From the NCBI RefSeq assembly GCF_026344035.1, contig NZ_JAPKND010000001.1, positions 310,001 to 374,000 of the forward strand: a DNA stretch of 64,000 nucleotides. The letters run 5' to 3'. Below, one piece after another: positions 26,638 through 35,932 of this stretch. A program made the translations under genes and the position numbers. The stretch is from Alcaligenes endophyticus. Its GTDB lineage: Bacteria; Pseudomonadota; Gammaproteobacteria; Burkholderiales; Burkholderiaceae_B. Below the pieces are notes generated by a model, which was not told the DNA's origin, did no database searches, and was given only the letters and a program-made list of their open reading frames with translations. The first letter of the stretch is position 1. Every line of letters starts with the position of its first letter.

Positions 26638-27624
26638 ATGCAGAACACCGTATGGTCACGAAGCATTAAAGGTCTAGCAGCATTAGGCATCAGCTACACC
26701 ATGGCGCTAGGCTCGGTAGCCTACGCCGTAGACGATAGCCCTATTAGCCTGATCGTACCTTTTCCCCCCGGAGGCAGCACAGACATTGCAGCACGAATTA
26801 TTCAACCCGTATTGTCGGAGCATTTAGGCCGCACCGTGATTGTTGAAAACAAGCCTGGCGCGGCAACGCAAATTGCCAGCTCTTATGTCGCTCGATCCAA
26901 ACCTAACGGCAATACTTTACTCGTCAGCTTCGATAGTCACAGCATCAACCCAGTAGTTCGTCCGGGCGCCTTGCCCTACGATACGTTCAAAGACTTCCGT
27001 GGCGTCACGTTTGCACTACGCTTTCCCTTAGTTATTGGGGCATCCAAAGAAACCCCGGGGAATAACCTAGAGGAGTTTATTGTTGCGGCAAAACAAGCTC
27101 CTGACACGTACAGCTATGCATCAACCGGCGCTGGCTCGTTGAACCATCTGGCCGCTGAGGACCTCAAGCGTGCAGCTGGGATGGATATCTTGCACGTTCC
27201 GTACGGTGGTGGTGGCCCGGCTATTCAAGCTTTGCTCAGCAACGTAAGCAATATTACTTTCCTCAGTTATGCTGCGCTGAAGTCTCAAATTGAAAGTGGC
27301 AATATTAAACCATTGGCAGTTTCCGGCGATAAGCGTTTACGTGACCTGCCGAATGTACCTACTGTCAAGGAAAGTGGCTACCCTAACTTTGAAGCTTATT
27401 CATGGATAGGTATTTTTGCACCGGCTGCCACACCCAATGACACCATTAATACGCTAACGGCCGCCTTTGCCAAAACTCTCAACACCCCCCAAGTCAAAGA
27501 CCGTCTAGAAGACTTAGGTTTCGAGGTCATGGCCACAGACGGGCAATCCGTCGATAACTATGCACAGGAGCAATTTCAACGTTGGGACAACTTTGTCAAA
27601 GAAACTGGGTTGTCCTTAGAGTAA
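26638..27624 (+). CDS. Bug-type (TctC family) periplasmic solute receptor
   Basis: A 328-residue periplasmic binding protein of the tripartite tricarboxylate transporter family. A signal peptide ends near AYA|VDD. The Bug fingerprint follows: ISLIVPFPPGGSTDIAARI, then GRTVIVENKPGA, with YVARSKPNG and HVPYGGGGPAIQALL. A very strong ribosome site (AAAGGAGGAA) precedes the ATG. No TctA/TctB membrane subunits are nearby, so it is an orphan receptor of the kind expanded in Alcaligenaceae. Co-location with the ThDP enzyme suggests it captures that enzyme's substrate or a precursor. Confidence 0.93.
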   Translation: MQNTVWSRSIKGLAALGISYTMALGSVAYAVDDSPISLIVPFPPGGSTDIAARIIQPVLSEHLGRTVIVENKPGAATQIASSYVARSKPNGNTLLVSFDSHSINPVVRPGALPYDTFKDFRGVTFALRFPLVIGASKETPGNNLEEFIVAAKQAPDTYSYASTGAGSLNHLAAEDLKRAAGMDILHVPYGGGGPAIQALLSNVSNITFLSYAALKSQIESGNIKPLAVSGDKRLRDLPNVPTVKESGYPNFEAYSWIGIFAPAATPNDTINTLTAAFAKTLNTPQVKDRLEDLGFEVMATDGQSVDNYAQEQFQRWDNFVKETGLSLE

Positions 27625-27626
27625 TA

Positions 27627-27640
27627 ATAAGTCGACTTAT
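27627..27640. repeat. Short palindrome after the Bug gene
   Basis: ATAAGTCGACTTAT is a perfect 14-bp palindrome 2 bp after the receptor stop codon. It is too short and lacks a T-tract for a confident terminator. Confidence 0.3.
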
Positions 27641-27704
27641 CCTTGACTAGCCATCGTGGCGTCATGAACTTTACTTAAGATAAGCAATTATTTTTATTTT
27701 TTTC

Positions 27705-28481
27705 ATGATGCGTCGCTATTACTCATGGCGTCCTGTAAAGGGCGCAGCATTGCGCTGTACCCATGTCGCAGTGCTACTATGCAGCCTATCTAGCTATAGC
27801 ATGGCCGCCCCCGAACTTCCGTCGGCGGCCAGCCTACAAACTCACGCCACGGGAGTTTTCCTGAACTCCCGTGGGGATGTGCTAACGGCCTATCACGCCG
27901 TACAACATTGCACTTCTATATCCACTATCAAATACCGCCAAGTGGTCCCCGCCACGCTCATCGCCCATCACGAGCGCCACGACCTAGCGGTGCTACAAAC
28001 TAGTCTACAGCCTTACGTCAGTGCTACGTTCATGCAAGCGGCCGGGTCCTTAAAAAAGGGACAGCCTGTATTCACGCAGTCATACAGCGAACTGCAACGC
28101 ATGGAAAAACGTGGCCAAACTCTTTATAACGCTGTTATTACTGCTGACAGAGAACTGTCTATGCTCTCTGATGTGCGTCCCGGAGCCAGTGGCGGGGCTG
28201 TTTTAGGGGCATCTGGTTTACTACTCGGGATGGTAGTAGAACGCCATATAGTGGCTCCCCGCCCCGCGGGAAAAATTATGCTTAGCCGCCCGACTGGTCA
28301 GCTTGATGAGCAAGCCGCTACTCGTGTACGAGCCGTAGCGGCTGATGACATTAAACTTTTTCTGCGCCAGCATCACATTCCGTTTCAAGAAAGTGATGCC
28401 GCGCAATTAGGCCATTTACAGGCTCAAGCGCCTCGTGCTGCCACCTTGGCAGTAGGCATACTTTGTCATGAACCACAATAA
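27705..28481 (+). CDS. Secreted trypsin-like serine protease
   Basis: A 258-residue peptidase of the S1 (trypsin/HtrA-like) fold. A signal peptide ends near SMA|APE. The catalytic triad is visible: H64 in LTAYHAVQHC, D93 in RHDLAVLQ and S162 in PGASGGAV. There is no PDZ domain, so it is a single-domain protease rather than DegP-like. It is followed after 2 bp by a secreted TonB-C-like protein, which suggests a functional pair. Substrate unknown. The first two codons are both ATG and either may start. Confidence 0.82.
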   Translation: MMRRYYSWRPVKGAALRCTHVAVLLCSLSSYSMAAPELPSAASLQTHATGVFLNSRGDVLTAYHAVQHCTSISTIKYRQVVPATLIAHHERHDLAVLQTSLQPYVSATFMQAAGSLKKGQPVFTQSYSELQRMEKRGQTLYNAVITADRELSMLSDVRPGASGGAVLGASGLLLGMVVERHIVAPRPAGKIMLSRPTGQLDEQAATRVRAVAADDIKLFLRQHHIPFQESDAAQLGHLQAQAPRAATLAVGILCHEPQ

Positions 28482-28483
28482 CC

Positions 28484-28924
28484 ATGCACTTTCTCTTTCA
28501 ACTCCTCCGTCTTCAAGCTTCGTTCTGCCCCTTGCTGGCTCGCGCAGCTTTAGTCCTCTGTCTAGGCTTATCAGGAGTATTCACCCCTCTTGCTCACGCC
28601 GATGCTGTACCCAGTCATTGGATTGGTTACGCCACATTAGCCAGCCAACAGTTAGAAGACAGGCTCAGCAACACCGAAGAAGCACACGTAGTACAGCTTC
28701 AAGACTGGCTGCGTAAAAGCCAAGATGTAACACGCTCTGTTGTGGTCGCTATATGGATCAAGCCTAATGGTCGTGTTTCACAACTTGAGTTTGCCCCTCT
28801 TACCAACGCTGCCGTTAACCAAGCTTTGCATGAGCTACTTAGCTCAACGGAGTTCAGTGAGCCCCCTCCGGCCGATATGCCGCAGCCTTTGCGTCTGCGA
28901 CTAGGCTTGGGGCTGAGCGATTAG
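28484..28924 (+). CDS. Secreted TonB C-terminal-like protein
   Basis: A 146-residue protein with a signal peptide (cut near AHA|DAV, residue 39). Its C-terminal domain resembles the TonB/TolA C-terminal fold (SVVVAIWIKPNGRVSQLEF, then EPPPADMPQPLRLRL). It lacks the long proline-rich periplasmic spacer and the TM-anchored form of real TonB, so it cannot energise receptors in the standard way. It is coupled to the protease gene just upstream with a 2-bp gap and ends 12 bp from the convergent MocR gene. Confidence 0.6.
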   Translation: MHFLFQLLRLQASFCPLLARAALVLCLGLSGVFTPLAHADAVPSHWIGYATLASQQLEDRLSNTEEAHVVQLQDWLRKSQDVTRSVVVAIWIKPNGRVSQLEFAPLTNAAVNQALHELLSSTEFSEPPPADMPQPLRLRLGLGLSD

Positions 28925-28936
28925 AACACCGCCCAT

Positions 28937-30415
28937 TCACGCTGTAGCCAAAGCACGATCAATGAGCGGTAACAGGCGCTGCAAGCTGGGCAGTATTTGC
29001 TCATCGCTGACGCTAGCATAGCCAAACAACAATCCGGGCTTTGCATCCGCAACGTAATAGCTAGATAACGGCCGCACCCAAATACCTTGAGCTTGAGCGG
29101 CGTTAGCCAAGGCTACGTCATTAACATACGCCGGTAAATGTAACACTAAATGCAAGCCTGCCTCATGATTAGACATAGGCCAGTCGCGCCCAAAATGATG
29201 GCTCAAGGCTTCACGCAATATACTTTGTCGACGTGCGTAGACCGTTTTTGTTTTGCGTATATGTTGCGCATAATAGCCTTCAGCAATAAAGTCCGTCAGG
29301 GTAGCTTGCTCTAGCAGGCGACCTTCCCGATACAGTTCCGACAATGCGCGTGCAACCCAGTCTGTTAATGCTTTAGGCACCACCATATACGCTAAACGCA
29401 TACCTGGAAACAAGGTTTTAGAAAAGGTTCCTAGGTACAGCACACGGCCATATTGATCTAAGCCTTGTAACGATGGAATAGGACGCCCGTCAAAACGAAA
29501 CTCACTGTCATAGTCATCCTCAATAATCCAACACTGATGGCGCTGCGCATACTCCAACAACATCAAGCGTTGCGGCAAACTCATCACATGACCCAACGGA
29601 TACTGATGCGAAGGAGTAACGAAAATAAGCTGTGGCGGTTGTTGCAACTGTTCTGCACTGGGTGACATACCCTCAACAGTGACCTCTACAGGCTCTAGCT
29701 GTAAACCACCCGCTCTCAACATGCTACTGGCTCCCCAATATCCTGGATTCTCCATCCAGACTCTGTCTCCCACATCACTTAATAAATGCGTCAAGACACT
29801 GATGGACTGATGAATACCAGAGGTAATAATGACCTGTTCGGGCTCACACACGACTGCCCGAACCACACGTAAATGCTCACTTACCGCCCGCCGTAATGGG
29901 TAATAACCGGCACCATGCGCATAAGTCAGTAAGGAAGGAGGCAGCGTATTCCAATAACGGCGCTGTAATCGCATCCAAACCTTACTTGGGAATAAAGTGA
30001 CATCAGGCACACCTGGCACGAATGGCCCCCATTGGCGCTTGGCAGCAAACGTATTACCTAATAAGCGCCGCCCTCGTCCGGATATGTTGCTTTCGGTGGG
30101 ACTAGCTATTGGCATGGGTGGCGGCTTTAATCCGCGCGATAAACTCGGGGCAAGGTTAGACACGTAAGTCCCGCTCCCTGTGTGTGTTACCACGTACCCC
30201 TCGGCATGCAACTGTTCATAAGCGTTCAAAATAGTATTGCGTGAAACCTGCATATCTCGCGCCAAAGCACGACTGGCAGGCAACTTTGTGCCTGCTGGCA
30301 AGCTGCCCTCTAAGATCAAACGGCTACACGCGCGATAAATCTGCCGCACGAGCGTTTCGTCTGAGTCACGATCCAAGTGTTGCAACAGACTCTCATGCAA
30401 GACTATTTCTAACAT
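28937..30415 (-). CDS. MocR-family regulator (GntR HTH fused to aminotransferase domain)
   Basis: A 492-residue regulator of the GabR/PdxR/MocR type. It has an N-terminal GntR winged helix (about 20-88, LPASRALARDMQVSRNTILN) and a C-terminal fold-type I aminotransferase domain with the PLP region YDSEFRFDGRPIPSLQ and the lysine motif LGTFSKTLFPGMRLAY. The aminotransferase domain senses PLP and an amine. The ribosome site AAGGAG with 5-base spacing selects the ATG at 30415 over the adjacent GTG. It is divergent from a 4-aminobutyrate aminotransferase, so a GabR-like role controlling GABA use is likely. Confidence 0.9.
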   Translation of the reverse strand: MLEIVLHESLLQHLDRDSDETLVRQIYRACSRLILEGSLPAGTKLPASRALARDMQVSRNTILNAYEQLHAEGYVVTHTGSGTYVSNLAPSLSRGLKPPPMPIASPTESNISGRGRRLLGNTFAAKRQWGPFVPGVPDVTLFPSKVWMRLQRRYWNTLPPSLLTYAHGAGYYPLRRAVSEHLRVVRAVVCEPEQVIITSGIHQSISVLTHLLSDVGDRVWMENPGYWGASSMLRAGGLQLEPVEVTVEGMSPSAEQLQQPPQLIFVTPSHQYPLGHVMSLPQRLMLLEYAQRHQCWIIEDDYDSEFRFDGRPIPSLQGLDQYGRVLYLGTFSKTLFPGMRLAYMVVPKALTDWVARALSELYREGRLLEQATLTDFIAEGYYAQHIRKTKTVYARRQSILREALSHHFGRDWPMSNHEAGLHLVLHLPAYVNDVALANAAQAQGIWVRPLSSYYVADAKPGLLFGYASVSDEQILPSLQRLLPLIDRALATA

Positions 30416-30613
30416 CACGACTCCTTGAAGAAGACAAGAAAAAATTAAGGTTCGAGGAATTTTTGCTCATGGTGCCCACTATCGACAATAAGTGGCCCCC
30501 TATGATTGGATGCAAATGGCTCTTTTGAACATACCAAAGTAGGGATATTCTACGTGAAACCCTTCTGACCACCAACACCGTAGCGGGACCGCTAGCCCTA
30601 AAGGAGATATAAG

Positions 30614-31879
30614 ATGAACAACAGTGAATTACAACAACGAAAAAATGCCGCCACTCCACGCGGAGTAGGAGTTATGTGCAATTTTTATGCTGATCGTGCT
30701 CTAAATGCTGAAATTTGGGACTTAGACGGCAAACGATATATCGATTTTGCCGCTGGTATCGCTGTCCTTAACACTGGACACCGTCATCCCAAACTCATAC
30801 AGGCGATAGAAGAACAACTGGGCCGCTTTACCCATACTGCCTACCAAGTCGTTCCCTACACCAGTTATATCGAGTTAGCCGAAAAAATTAATGCTTTGGT
30901 ACCGGGGCCTGGTGCGAAAAAAACCGCCTTTTTCACCACCGGAGCTGAGGCAGTAGAAAATGCGATTAAAATTGCCCGCTCGTACACCCGTAGACCCTCT
31001 ATCGTAGCTTTTAACGCAGCCTTTCACGGTCGCACACTGTTAGGCATGGCGCTCACCGGAAAAGTGAACCCCTATAAATTAGGATTCGGTCCGTTTCCTG
31101 GTGATATATACCACGTCCCCTACCCCAATGAACAAGCGGATGTATCAGTTGCCGACGCCCAGCGTGCCTTGCGCGACTTATTCACCTATGAGCTTGATCC
31201 CAATAAAGTTGCCGCTATTATTTTAGAGCCTGTCCAGGGCGAGGGCGGCTTCAACGTCTGCCCCCCAGAGTTTATGCGCTTTCTGCGGCAACTCTGTGAC
31301 GAACATGGCATTTTATTGGTTGCCGACGAAGTGCAAACCGGTTTTGGCCGCACAGGCAAACTGTTTGCTATGGAACACTACGACGTGTCCGCTGATCTCA
31401 CCACCATGGCTAAAAGTTTAGCGGGAGGCATGCCACTATCCGCCCTATGTGGTCGCGCCGAGATTATGGATGCTCCTGCACCGGGCGGTCTGGGTGGCAC
31501 CTACGCGGGCAACCCCTTAGCGATAGCCTCCGCTTTAGCCGTACTTGAGGTCATCGAGCAAGAGCAATTACTCGATCGTGCCCAAACACTGGGCCAGCGC
31601 CTGAAAAACCGTTTGCAGGACATCGCTACCAGCCTGCCCATTATTGCTGATATTAGAGGTCTGGGGGCAATGGTCGCCGTTGAGTTCCGCGACCCAACGA
31701 CTCGGGCGGCCGATGGCCAGTTTGTTAAAGCAGTACAAGCGCGCGCACTGGAAAAGGGCCTATTACTGCTCAGTTGCGGAACAGAAGGAAACGTCATCCG
31801 TTTCCTCTTTCCACTAACCATTCCCGACAACGTCATGGACGAAGCGCTGGACATACTAGAGTCGGCACTACGCGGCTAA
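30614..31879 (+). CDS. gabT: 4-aminobutyrate aminotransferase
   Basis: Class III PLP-dependent aminotransferase (421 residues) that moves the amino group of GABA to 2-oxoglutarate, giving succinate semialdehyde and glutamate. Landmarks are AAGIAVLNTGHRHP, FFTTGAEAVENAIKIAR, AFHGRT (136-141), LEPVQGEGGF, D238 in VADEVQTGFGRTG and the PLP lysine K267 in TMAKSLAGGMP. A strong ribosome site (AAAGGAGATATAAG) precedes the ATG. It is divergent from the MocR regulator and followed by an amino-acid permease. No gabD is in the window. Related acetylornithine aminotransferases look similar, but the length and context favour GabT. Confidence 0.9.
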   Translation: MNNSELQQRKNAATPRGVGVMCNFYADRALNAEIWDLDGKRYIDFAAGIAVLNTGHRHPKLIQAIEEQLGRFTHTAYQVVPYTSYIELAEKINALVPGPGAKKTAFFTTGAEAVENAIKIARSYTRRPSIVAFNAAFHGRTLLGMALTGKVNPYKLGFGPFPGDIYHVPYPNEQADVSVADAQRALRDLFTYELDPNKVAAIILEPVQGEGGFNVCPPEFMRFLRQLCDEHGILLVADEVQTGFGRTGKLFAMEHYDVSADLTTMAKSLAGGMPLSALCGRAEIMDAPAPGGLGGTYAGNPLAIASALAVLEVIEQEQLLDRAQTLGQRLKNRLQDIATSLPIIADIRGLGAMVAVEFRDPTTRAADGQFVKAVQARALEKGLLLLSCGTEGNVIRFLFPLTIPDNVMDEALDILESALRG

Positions 31880-31898
31880 CAAGCCTATACCACGGCGC

Positions 31899-31945
31899 GG
31901 GGGTTCTGGGGCAAATCATACCTTGCCCTAAGAGGCAGAGCCCCC
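31899..31945 (+). terminator. Stem-loop between gabT and the permease
   Basis: GGGGGTTCTG (31899-31908) pairs with CAGAGCCCCC (31936-31945) with one G-T pair. An inner GGGCAA (31909-31914) pairs with TTGCCC (31923-31928). No T-tract follows. It may attenuate transcription into the permease or stabilise gabT mRNA. Confidence 0.45.
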
Positions 31946-32036
31946 TGCTTACCCCACACTTTTCACCATCACCACAACGAGTAAAAACAACGACTATAAC
32001 GCGCTCCATAAGCGCTATCCTTACACGGAGACAACC

Positions 32037-33419
32037 ATGCATGAACAAGGCTTCTCAAAAGTCCTAGGCAGCAAAGACGTACTGGCTCTCGCATTCGGCG
32101 CGATGATAGGTTGGGGCTGGATCGTTCTGACCGGAGACTGGGTGATTGCCGCAGGCAGTGCTGGCTCTATTTTGGCCATGGCACTGGGCAGTATTATTAT
32201 CATCTTCATTGGGCTGAGCTATGCAGAACTCGCCGCAGCTATGCCCGAAACTGGTGGAGCTCAAATTTTTACTGCACGAGCTTTTGGGCCAATGACGTCG
32301 TTCGTCTGCACCTGGTCACTCATACTAGGCTACGTATCCGTCGTTGCCTTTGAGGCTGTCGCGCTACCTACCGTTCTTGATCACATTACCACCGACTACC
32401 AAGTTGTTTTCCTCTGGAACGTCGCTGGCTGGGACGTTTATTTAACGTGGGCTTTAGTAGGCATGGCAGGTACGGCACTGGTCACGTGGCTCAACTATAA
32501 AGGGGTTGAAAATGCCAGCTCCTTTCAAAAAGCCGTCACGCTCGTCATTGTGGTGGTCGGAGTGGTCTTCGTTCTGGGCGCAAGCGTGCAGGGTTCAGCT
32601 GAAAATATGGAACCGCTCTTTAACAATACAATAACCCAAGATAGTGCGCTGCCATCCTTTCTATTAGGCATGTTACCTGTGCTCATGGTGGTGCCATTTA
32701 TGTTTGTGGGCTTTGACGTAATCCCTCAAACAGCCGCTGAGATCAATGTCCCGCAAGCCATGATAGGCAAACTACTGGTGATCTCAGTCATTGCTGCGAT
32801 GCTTTTTTACTGTGCCATTATTTTTGCTGTCGGCTATGCTCTACCGCACGAAAAAATGTCTCCCGACATACTTACGACCCCACAAGCGATGGAGGCTGTG
32901 TTCAACAGCCCTTGGGCAGGAAAAGTGATGGTGCTAGCTGGCTTAGCGGGTATTGTCACAAGCTGGAACGCCTTCTTTATCGGCGGCAGCCGGGCCATTT
33001 ACTCTTTAGCGACAGCCGGTATGCTGCCTCGCTGGCTGGCTTATATTCACCCCGTATACAAAACCCCAACGCGTGCCATTTTACTCATAGGAGGAGTAAC
33101 ATTTTTTGCCCCTCTGTTAGGCCGAAAAGCCTTGCTATGGTTCGTCAATGCCGGCAGTCTAGCTATCGTGTTAGCTTATTTACTCGTGTGCCTGGCTTTT
33201 ATTACGCTACGCATTCGTGAACCTCATATGCCCCGTCCTTTTAAAGTACGCGGCGGTCTACCAATAGGTATTCTGGCTGTCTTGGGCAGTGCTATTATGC
33301 TCTACATGTACTTGCCACTTAGTCCGTCAGCCTTGGTGCTAGAAGAATGGTTAATGCTGCTGGCTTGGGTGCTTCTTGGCGTAAGCCTGTTTAGACAACG
33401 CAAACAACATCTTTCCTAA
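32037..33419 (+). CDS. APC-superfamily amino acid permease
   Basis: A 460-residue inner-membrane transporter with about 12 membrane segments. The first holds the APC glycine motif (ALAFGAMIGWGWIVL), and QTAAEINVPQ and the long loop before PRWLAYIHPVYKTPTRAI are also typical. The ribosome site GGAGA lies 7 bases before the ATG. It follows gabT after 157 bp and is likely co-regulated by the MocR protein, which points to GABA or a related amine as substrate, but this is inference. Confidence 0.88.
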   Translation: MHEQGFSKVLGSKDVLALAFGAMIGWGWIVLTGDWVIAAGSAGSILAMALGSIIIIFIGLSYAELAAAMPETGGAQIFTARAFGPMTSFVCTWSLILGYVSVVAFEAVALPTVLDHITTDYQVVFLWNVAGWDVYLTWALVGMAGTALVTWLNYKGVENASSFQKAVTLVIVVVGVVFVLGASVQGSAENMEPLFNNTITQDSALPSFLLGMLPVLMVVPFMFVGFDVIPQTAAEINVPQAMIGKLLVISVIAAMLFYCAIIFAVGYALPHEKMSPDILTTPQAMEAVFNSPWAGKVMVLAGLAGIVTSWNAFFIGGSRAIYSLATAGMLPRWLAYIHPVYKTPTRAILLIGGVTFFAPLLGRKALLWFVNAGSLAIVLAYLLVCLAFITLRIREPHMPRPFKVRGGLPIGILAVLGSAIMLYMYLPLSPSALVLEEWLMLLAWVLLGVSLFRQRKQHLS

Positions 33420-33436
33420 AAGAACGCCTGTCTTCA

Positions 33437-33459
33437 ACCTGCCGTTCTGCACGGCAGGT
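33437..33459 (+). terminator. Hairpin after the permease gene
   Basis: ACCTGCCGT, loop TCTGC, ACGGCAGGT is a perfect 9-pair stem 17 bp after the permease stop. A T-poor tail follows (CGCCCCTTT). The rest of 33460-33659 shows no gene and carries the ribosome site ATGGAGG for the next gene. Confidence 0.55.
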
Positions 33460-33659
33460 CGCCCCTTTCGAAGCGCCATAACTCGTGCACTGGTATCTAG
33501 GCACCCTACGCCACCATCACAAGCGTTAACATTAAAGGGACACATAGTACTGTCATACTAAGGTGTTATACCCACTACTGCCTATCTGTACAGACTTAAC
33601 AAGGTGGCGCCCAAGCGTTAGCAAATAATGCCCGCCACACATTATGGAGGCTCAATAGT

Positions 33660-35873
33660 ATGAATCGTTACAGTCCCCTTAACATCGATCGCTTCATAAA
33701 CCCGGTTAGGCTGCTGCAAGAGGCTGCCCAATATGCCACCGATGCATGGCAACGTTCAATACTCTATGCCGACATTGCTCGACAGCGTGGCAATCAATAC
33801 CGCGCTCACATGCAAGAGAGCATTCCCAATGTGTTGAGCTTTCCCGCAGAAGTTATTTTGTCGGGTTTAGACCTACCCGATCCAGTTAACTACGGCTTAG
33901 TACGAATTTTGCCGTCAGCCGATCAACCTACTGACGAGTCCAAACGCCCTTTCATTATTGTAGATCCCCGAGCCGGTCACGGGCCAGGCATTGGCGGCTT
34001 CAAACCCGATAGTGAAATTGGTGCTGCGCTGCAAGCCGGGCACCCCTGCTATTTTGTAGGCTTCCTACCCATGCCTGTGCCCGGACAAACCATAGAGCAT
34101 GTTCTAGCAGCACAAGCTGCATTTGTGCGTGCGGTGCACGAACGCCACTCCGATAGCGAAGGCAAACCCGCAGTAATCGCCAACTGCCAAGCAGGTTGGC
34201 AAACTTTGATGGCTGCGGCACTATGGCCAGAGCTATTCGGCCCTCTTATTTTAGCGGGCTCTCCAGTGTCATATTGGGCTGGCGACACCCCGATGCGGTA
34301 TGCTGGTGGACTATTAGGGGGAAGTTGGCTTACCGCACTAAGCAGTGATATTGGCCACGGCCATTTTGACGGTGCTTGGCTAGTCCAAAACTTTGAAAAT
34401 CTGAACCCCGCTAATACCATTTGGACAAAGCAATATAATGTGTATGCCAAGGTAGACACTGAGGGGCCACGCTACCTAGAGTTTGAGAAGTATTGGGGCG
34501 GCCTGGTTTACCTAGAAGACAAGGAGATCCAATATATTGTCGATAATCTATTTATTGGCAATAAGCTTTCCTCAGGAGAACTCTCCACCTCGAGCGGTCA
34601 GCGCATAGATTTACGTAATATTCGTTCGCCTATCGTCGTATTTTGTTCCTACGGTGACAATATTACTCCCCCCGCGCAGGCCTTAGGCTGGATCACCGAC
34701 CTGTACCAAACCCAAGAAGACTTATTAGGGCACGATCAAACTATTGTTTATGCCACCCACGAAAACATTGGGCATTTAGGTATTTTCGTATCCTCTAATG
34801 TAGGGCGCAAAGAGCATCGTAAATTTGCCGCGAATATTGACATAATCGACACCCTACCGGCTGGCTTGTTTCATGCCACCATTGACCCTTACCAGGCTAG
34901 TGATGGGCCCTCCGACTTTCAAGATCCTTTTTTACTCTCCATACATCGCAGCACTCTTGACGACATCAGAGACATTGTTAAGCCTAACCCCAGTTCCGAC
35001 CGCGCCTTTGCCGCCGCAGCCAAGGTATCCAATATTAACTTGGCCTTATATCGCCAATTTTTACAACCCTGGGTAAAAACTTATTCAACAAAAGAGTCCG
35101 CTCAGCTGCTTAGCTCGCTTCATCCATTACGCCTGGGTTTTAGCGTATGGTCAGACAAGCACCCATACGCTAGTGCTGTAGCTGCCAGTGCTGAACAAGT
35201 AAAAAAGCATCGCGTCGCTAGCGACACTAGCAACCCCTTCTGGCAACTGCAAGAGCTGTATTCTAATTACCTTATTAAAAGCTTGGATTTATATCGTGAC
35301 TGCCGTGATGCCGTTTACGAAGCCAGCTTTTATAGTATTTACGGCTCCCCGTTTATACAAGCCATTGCAGGTTTTAGCGGTGATGAGCAGCAGCCAGCTC
35401 GCCCACACCCCTGCAACACGCTTGGGCATCAACACCACATTCAAACCGAACTGGCTAAATTTGCCACCCAACAAACGTCTGGCGGCTTGAGCGAGGCACT
35501 AGCGCGCAGCTTAAGCTATATTTTTTACGAGCGCGGCGAGGCCGATGAACGTCATTTCCAACATGCTTGGGAAGCCATTGAACCGTACATGAGCGCTGCA
35601 ACACACTCAGGACGTTTACGGCAGTTCCGAGCTCTTATGCGTGAACAGGCCTTATTACTCCATCATGACCTGCCTGCGTCACTGGCGGGTATTCCCACAC
35701 TCTTAGCCAAAGCGGACAAGCAACAAGTGCAGTCAGCTAGAGAGCTTCTTAACGATATTAGCCAGCGTGGCGAGCCGCTAAGTGTGACCGAGCAAGATTA
35801 TGTGCAGCACATCCTGCATTATTTCGATCAGGCCCTAGCAAGCACAAAGCCTGATCAGCAAGCGAGTAAATAA
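33660..35873 (+). CDS. DUF3141 protein, PHA synthase-like alpha/beta hydrolase
   Basis: A 737-residue cytoplasmic protein of the DUF3141 family, distantly related to polyhydroxyalkanoate synthases. An alpha/beta hydrolase region (about 95-400) has DPRAGHGPGIGGFKP and a nucleophile elbow NCQAGW with Cys176 in the place of the PHA synthase catalytic cysteine. PVVFCSYGDNITPP-like and ENIGHLGIFVSS segments supply the expected Asp and His. The C-terminal 330 residues are helical and family-specific. The strong ribosome site is ATGGAGG. The exact activity of the family is not known; involvement with hydroxyacyl or polyester metabolism is an inference from the fold. Confidence 0.8.
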   Translation: MNRYSPLNIDRFINPVRLLQEAAQYATDAWQRSILYADIARQRGNQYRAHMQESIPNVLSFPAEVILSGLDLPDPVNYGLVRILPSADQPTDESKRPFIIVDPRAGHGPGIGGFKPDSEIGAALQAGHPCYFVGFLPMPVPGQTIEHVLAAQAAFVRAVHERHSDSEGKPAVIANCQAGWQTLMAAALWPELFGPLILAGSPVSYWAGDTPMRYAGGLLGGSWLTALSSDIGHGHFDGAWLVQNFENLNPANTIWTKQYNVYAKVDTEGPRYLEFEKYWGGLVYLEDKEIQYIVDNLFIGNKLSSGELSTSSGQRIDLRNIRSPIVVFCSYGDNITPPAQALGWITDLYQTQEDLLGHDQTIVYATHENIGHLGIFVSSNVGRKEHRKFAANIDIIDTLPAGLFHATIDPYQASDGPSDFQDPFLLSIHRSTLDDIRDIVKPNPSSDRAFAAAAKVSNINLALYRQFLQPWVKTYSTKESAQLLSSLHPLRLGFSVWSDKHPYASAVAASAEQVKKHRVASDTSNPFWQLQELYSNYLIKSLDLYRDCRDAVYEASFYSIYGSPFIQAIAGFSGDEQQPARPHPCNTLGHQHHIQTELAKFATQQTSGGLSEALARSLSYIFYERGEADERHFQHAWEAIEPYMSAATHSGRLRQFRALMREQALLLHHDLPASLAGIPTLLAKADKQQVQSARELLNDISQRGEPLSVTEQDYVQHILHYFDQALASTKPDQQASK

Positions 35874-35877
35874 TAAA

Positions 35878-35901
35878 ATCGGCGCCCTGTAGGGCGCCGA
35901 T
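35878..35901. terminator. Hairpin after the DUF3141 gene
   Basis: ATCGGCGCCCT, loop GT, AGGGCGCCGAT is a perfect 11-pair stem starting 4 bp after the stop. There is only a short AT tail, but the GC-rich stem makes termination likely. Confidence 0.7.
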
Positions 35902-35932
35902 TACTGTGTGTCTGCCTATGCTAACCGTAGGT

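Noticed and set aside
28468-28716. An 82-residue frame overlapping the TonB-C-like gene
   Set aside because: Shifted-frame shadow; the other frame has a signal peptide and a recognisable domain.
30419-30613. GabR-like direct repeats in the MocR/gabT divergent region (TGGCCC and TGGCTC copies)
   Set aside because: The copies are short and poorly matched; too weak to call as operators.
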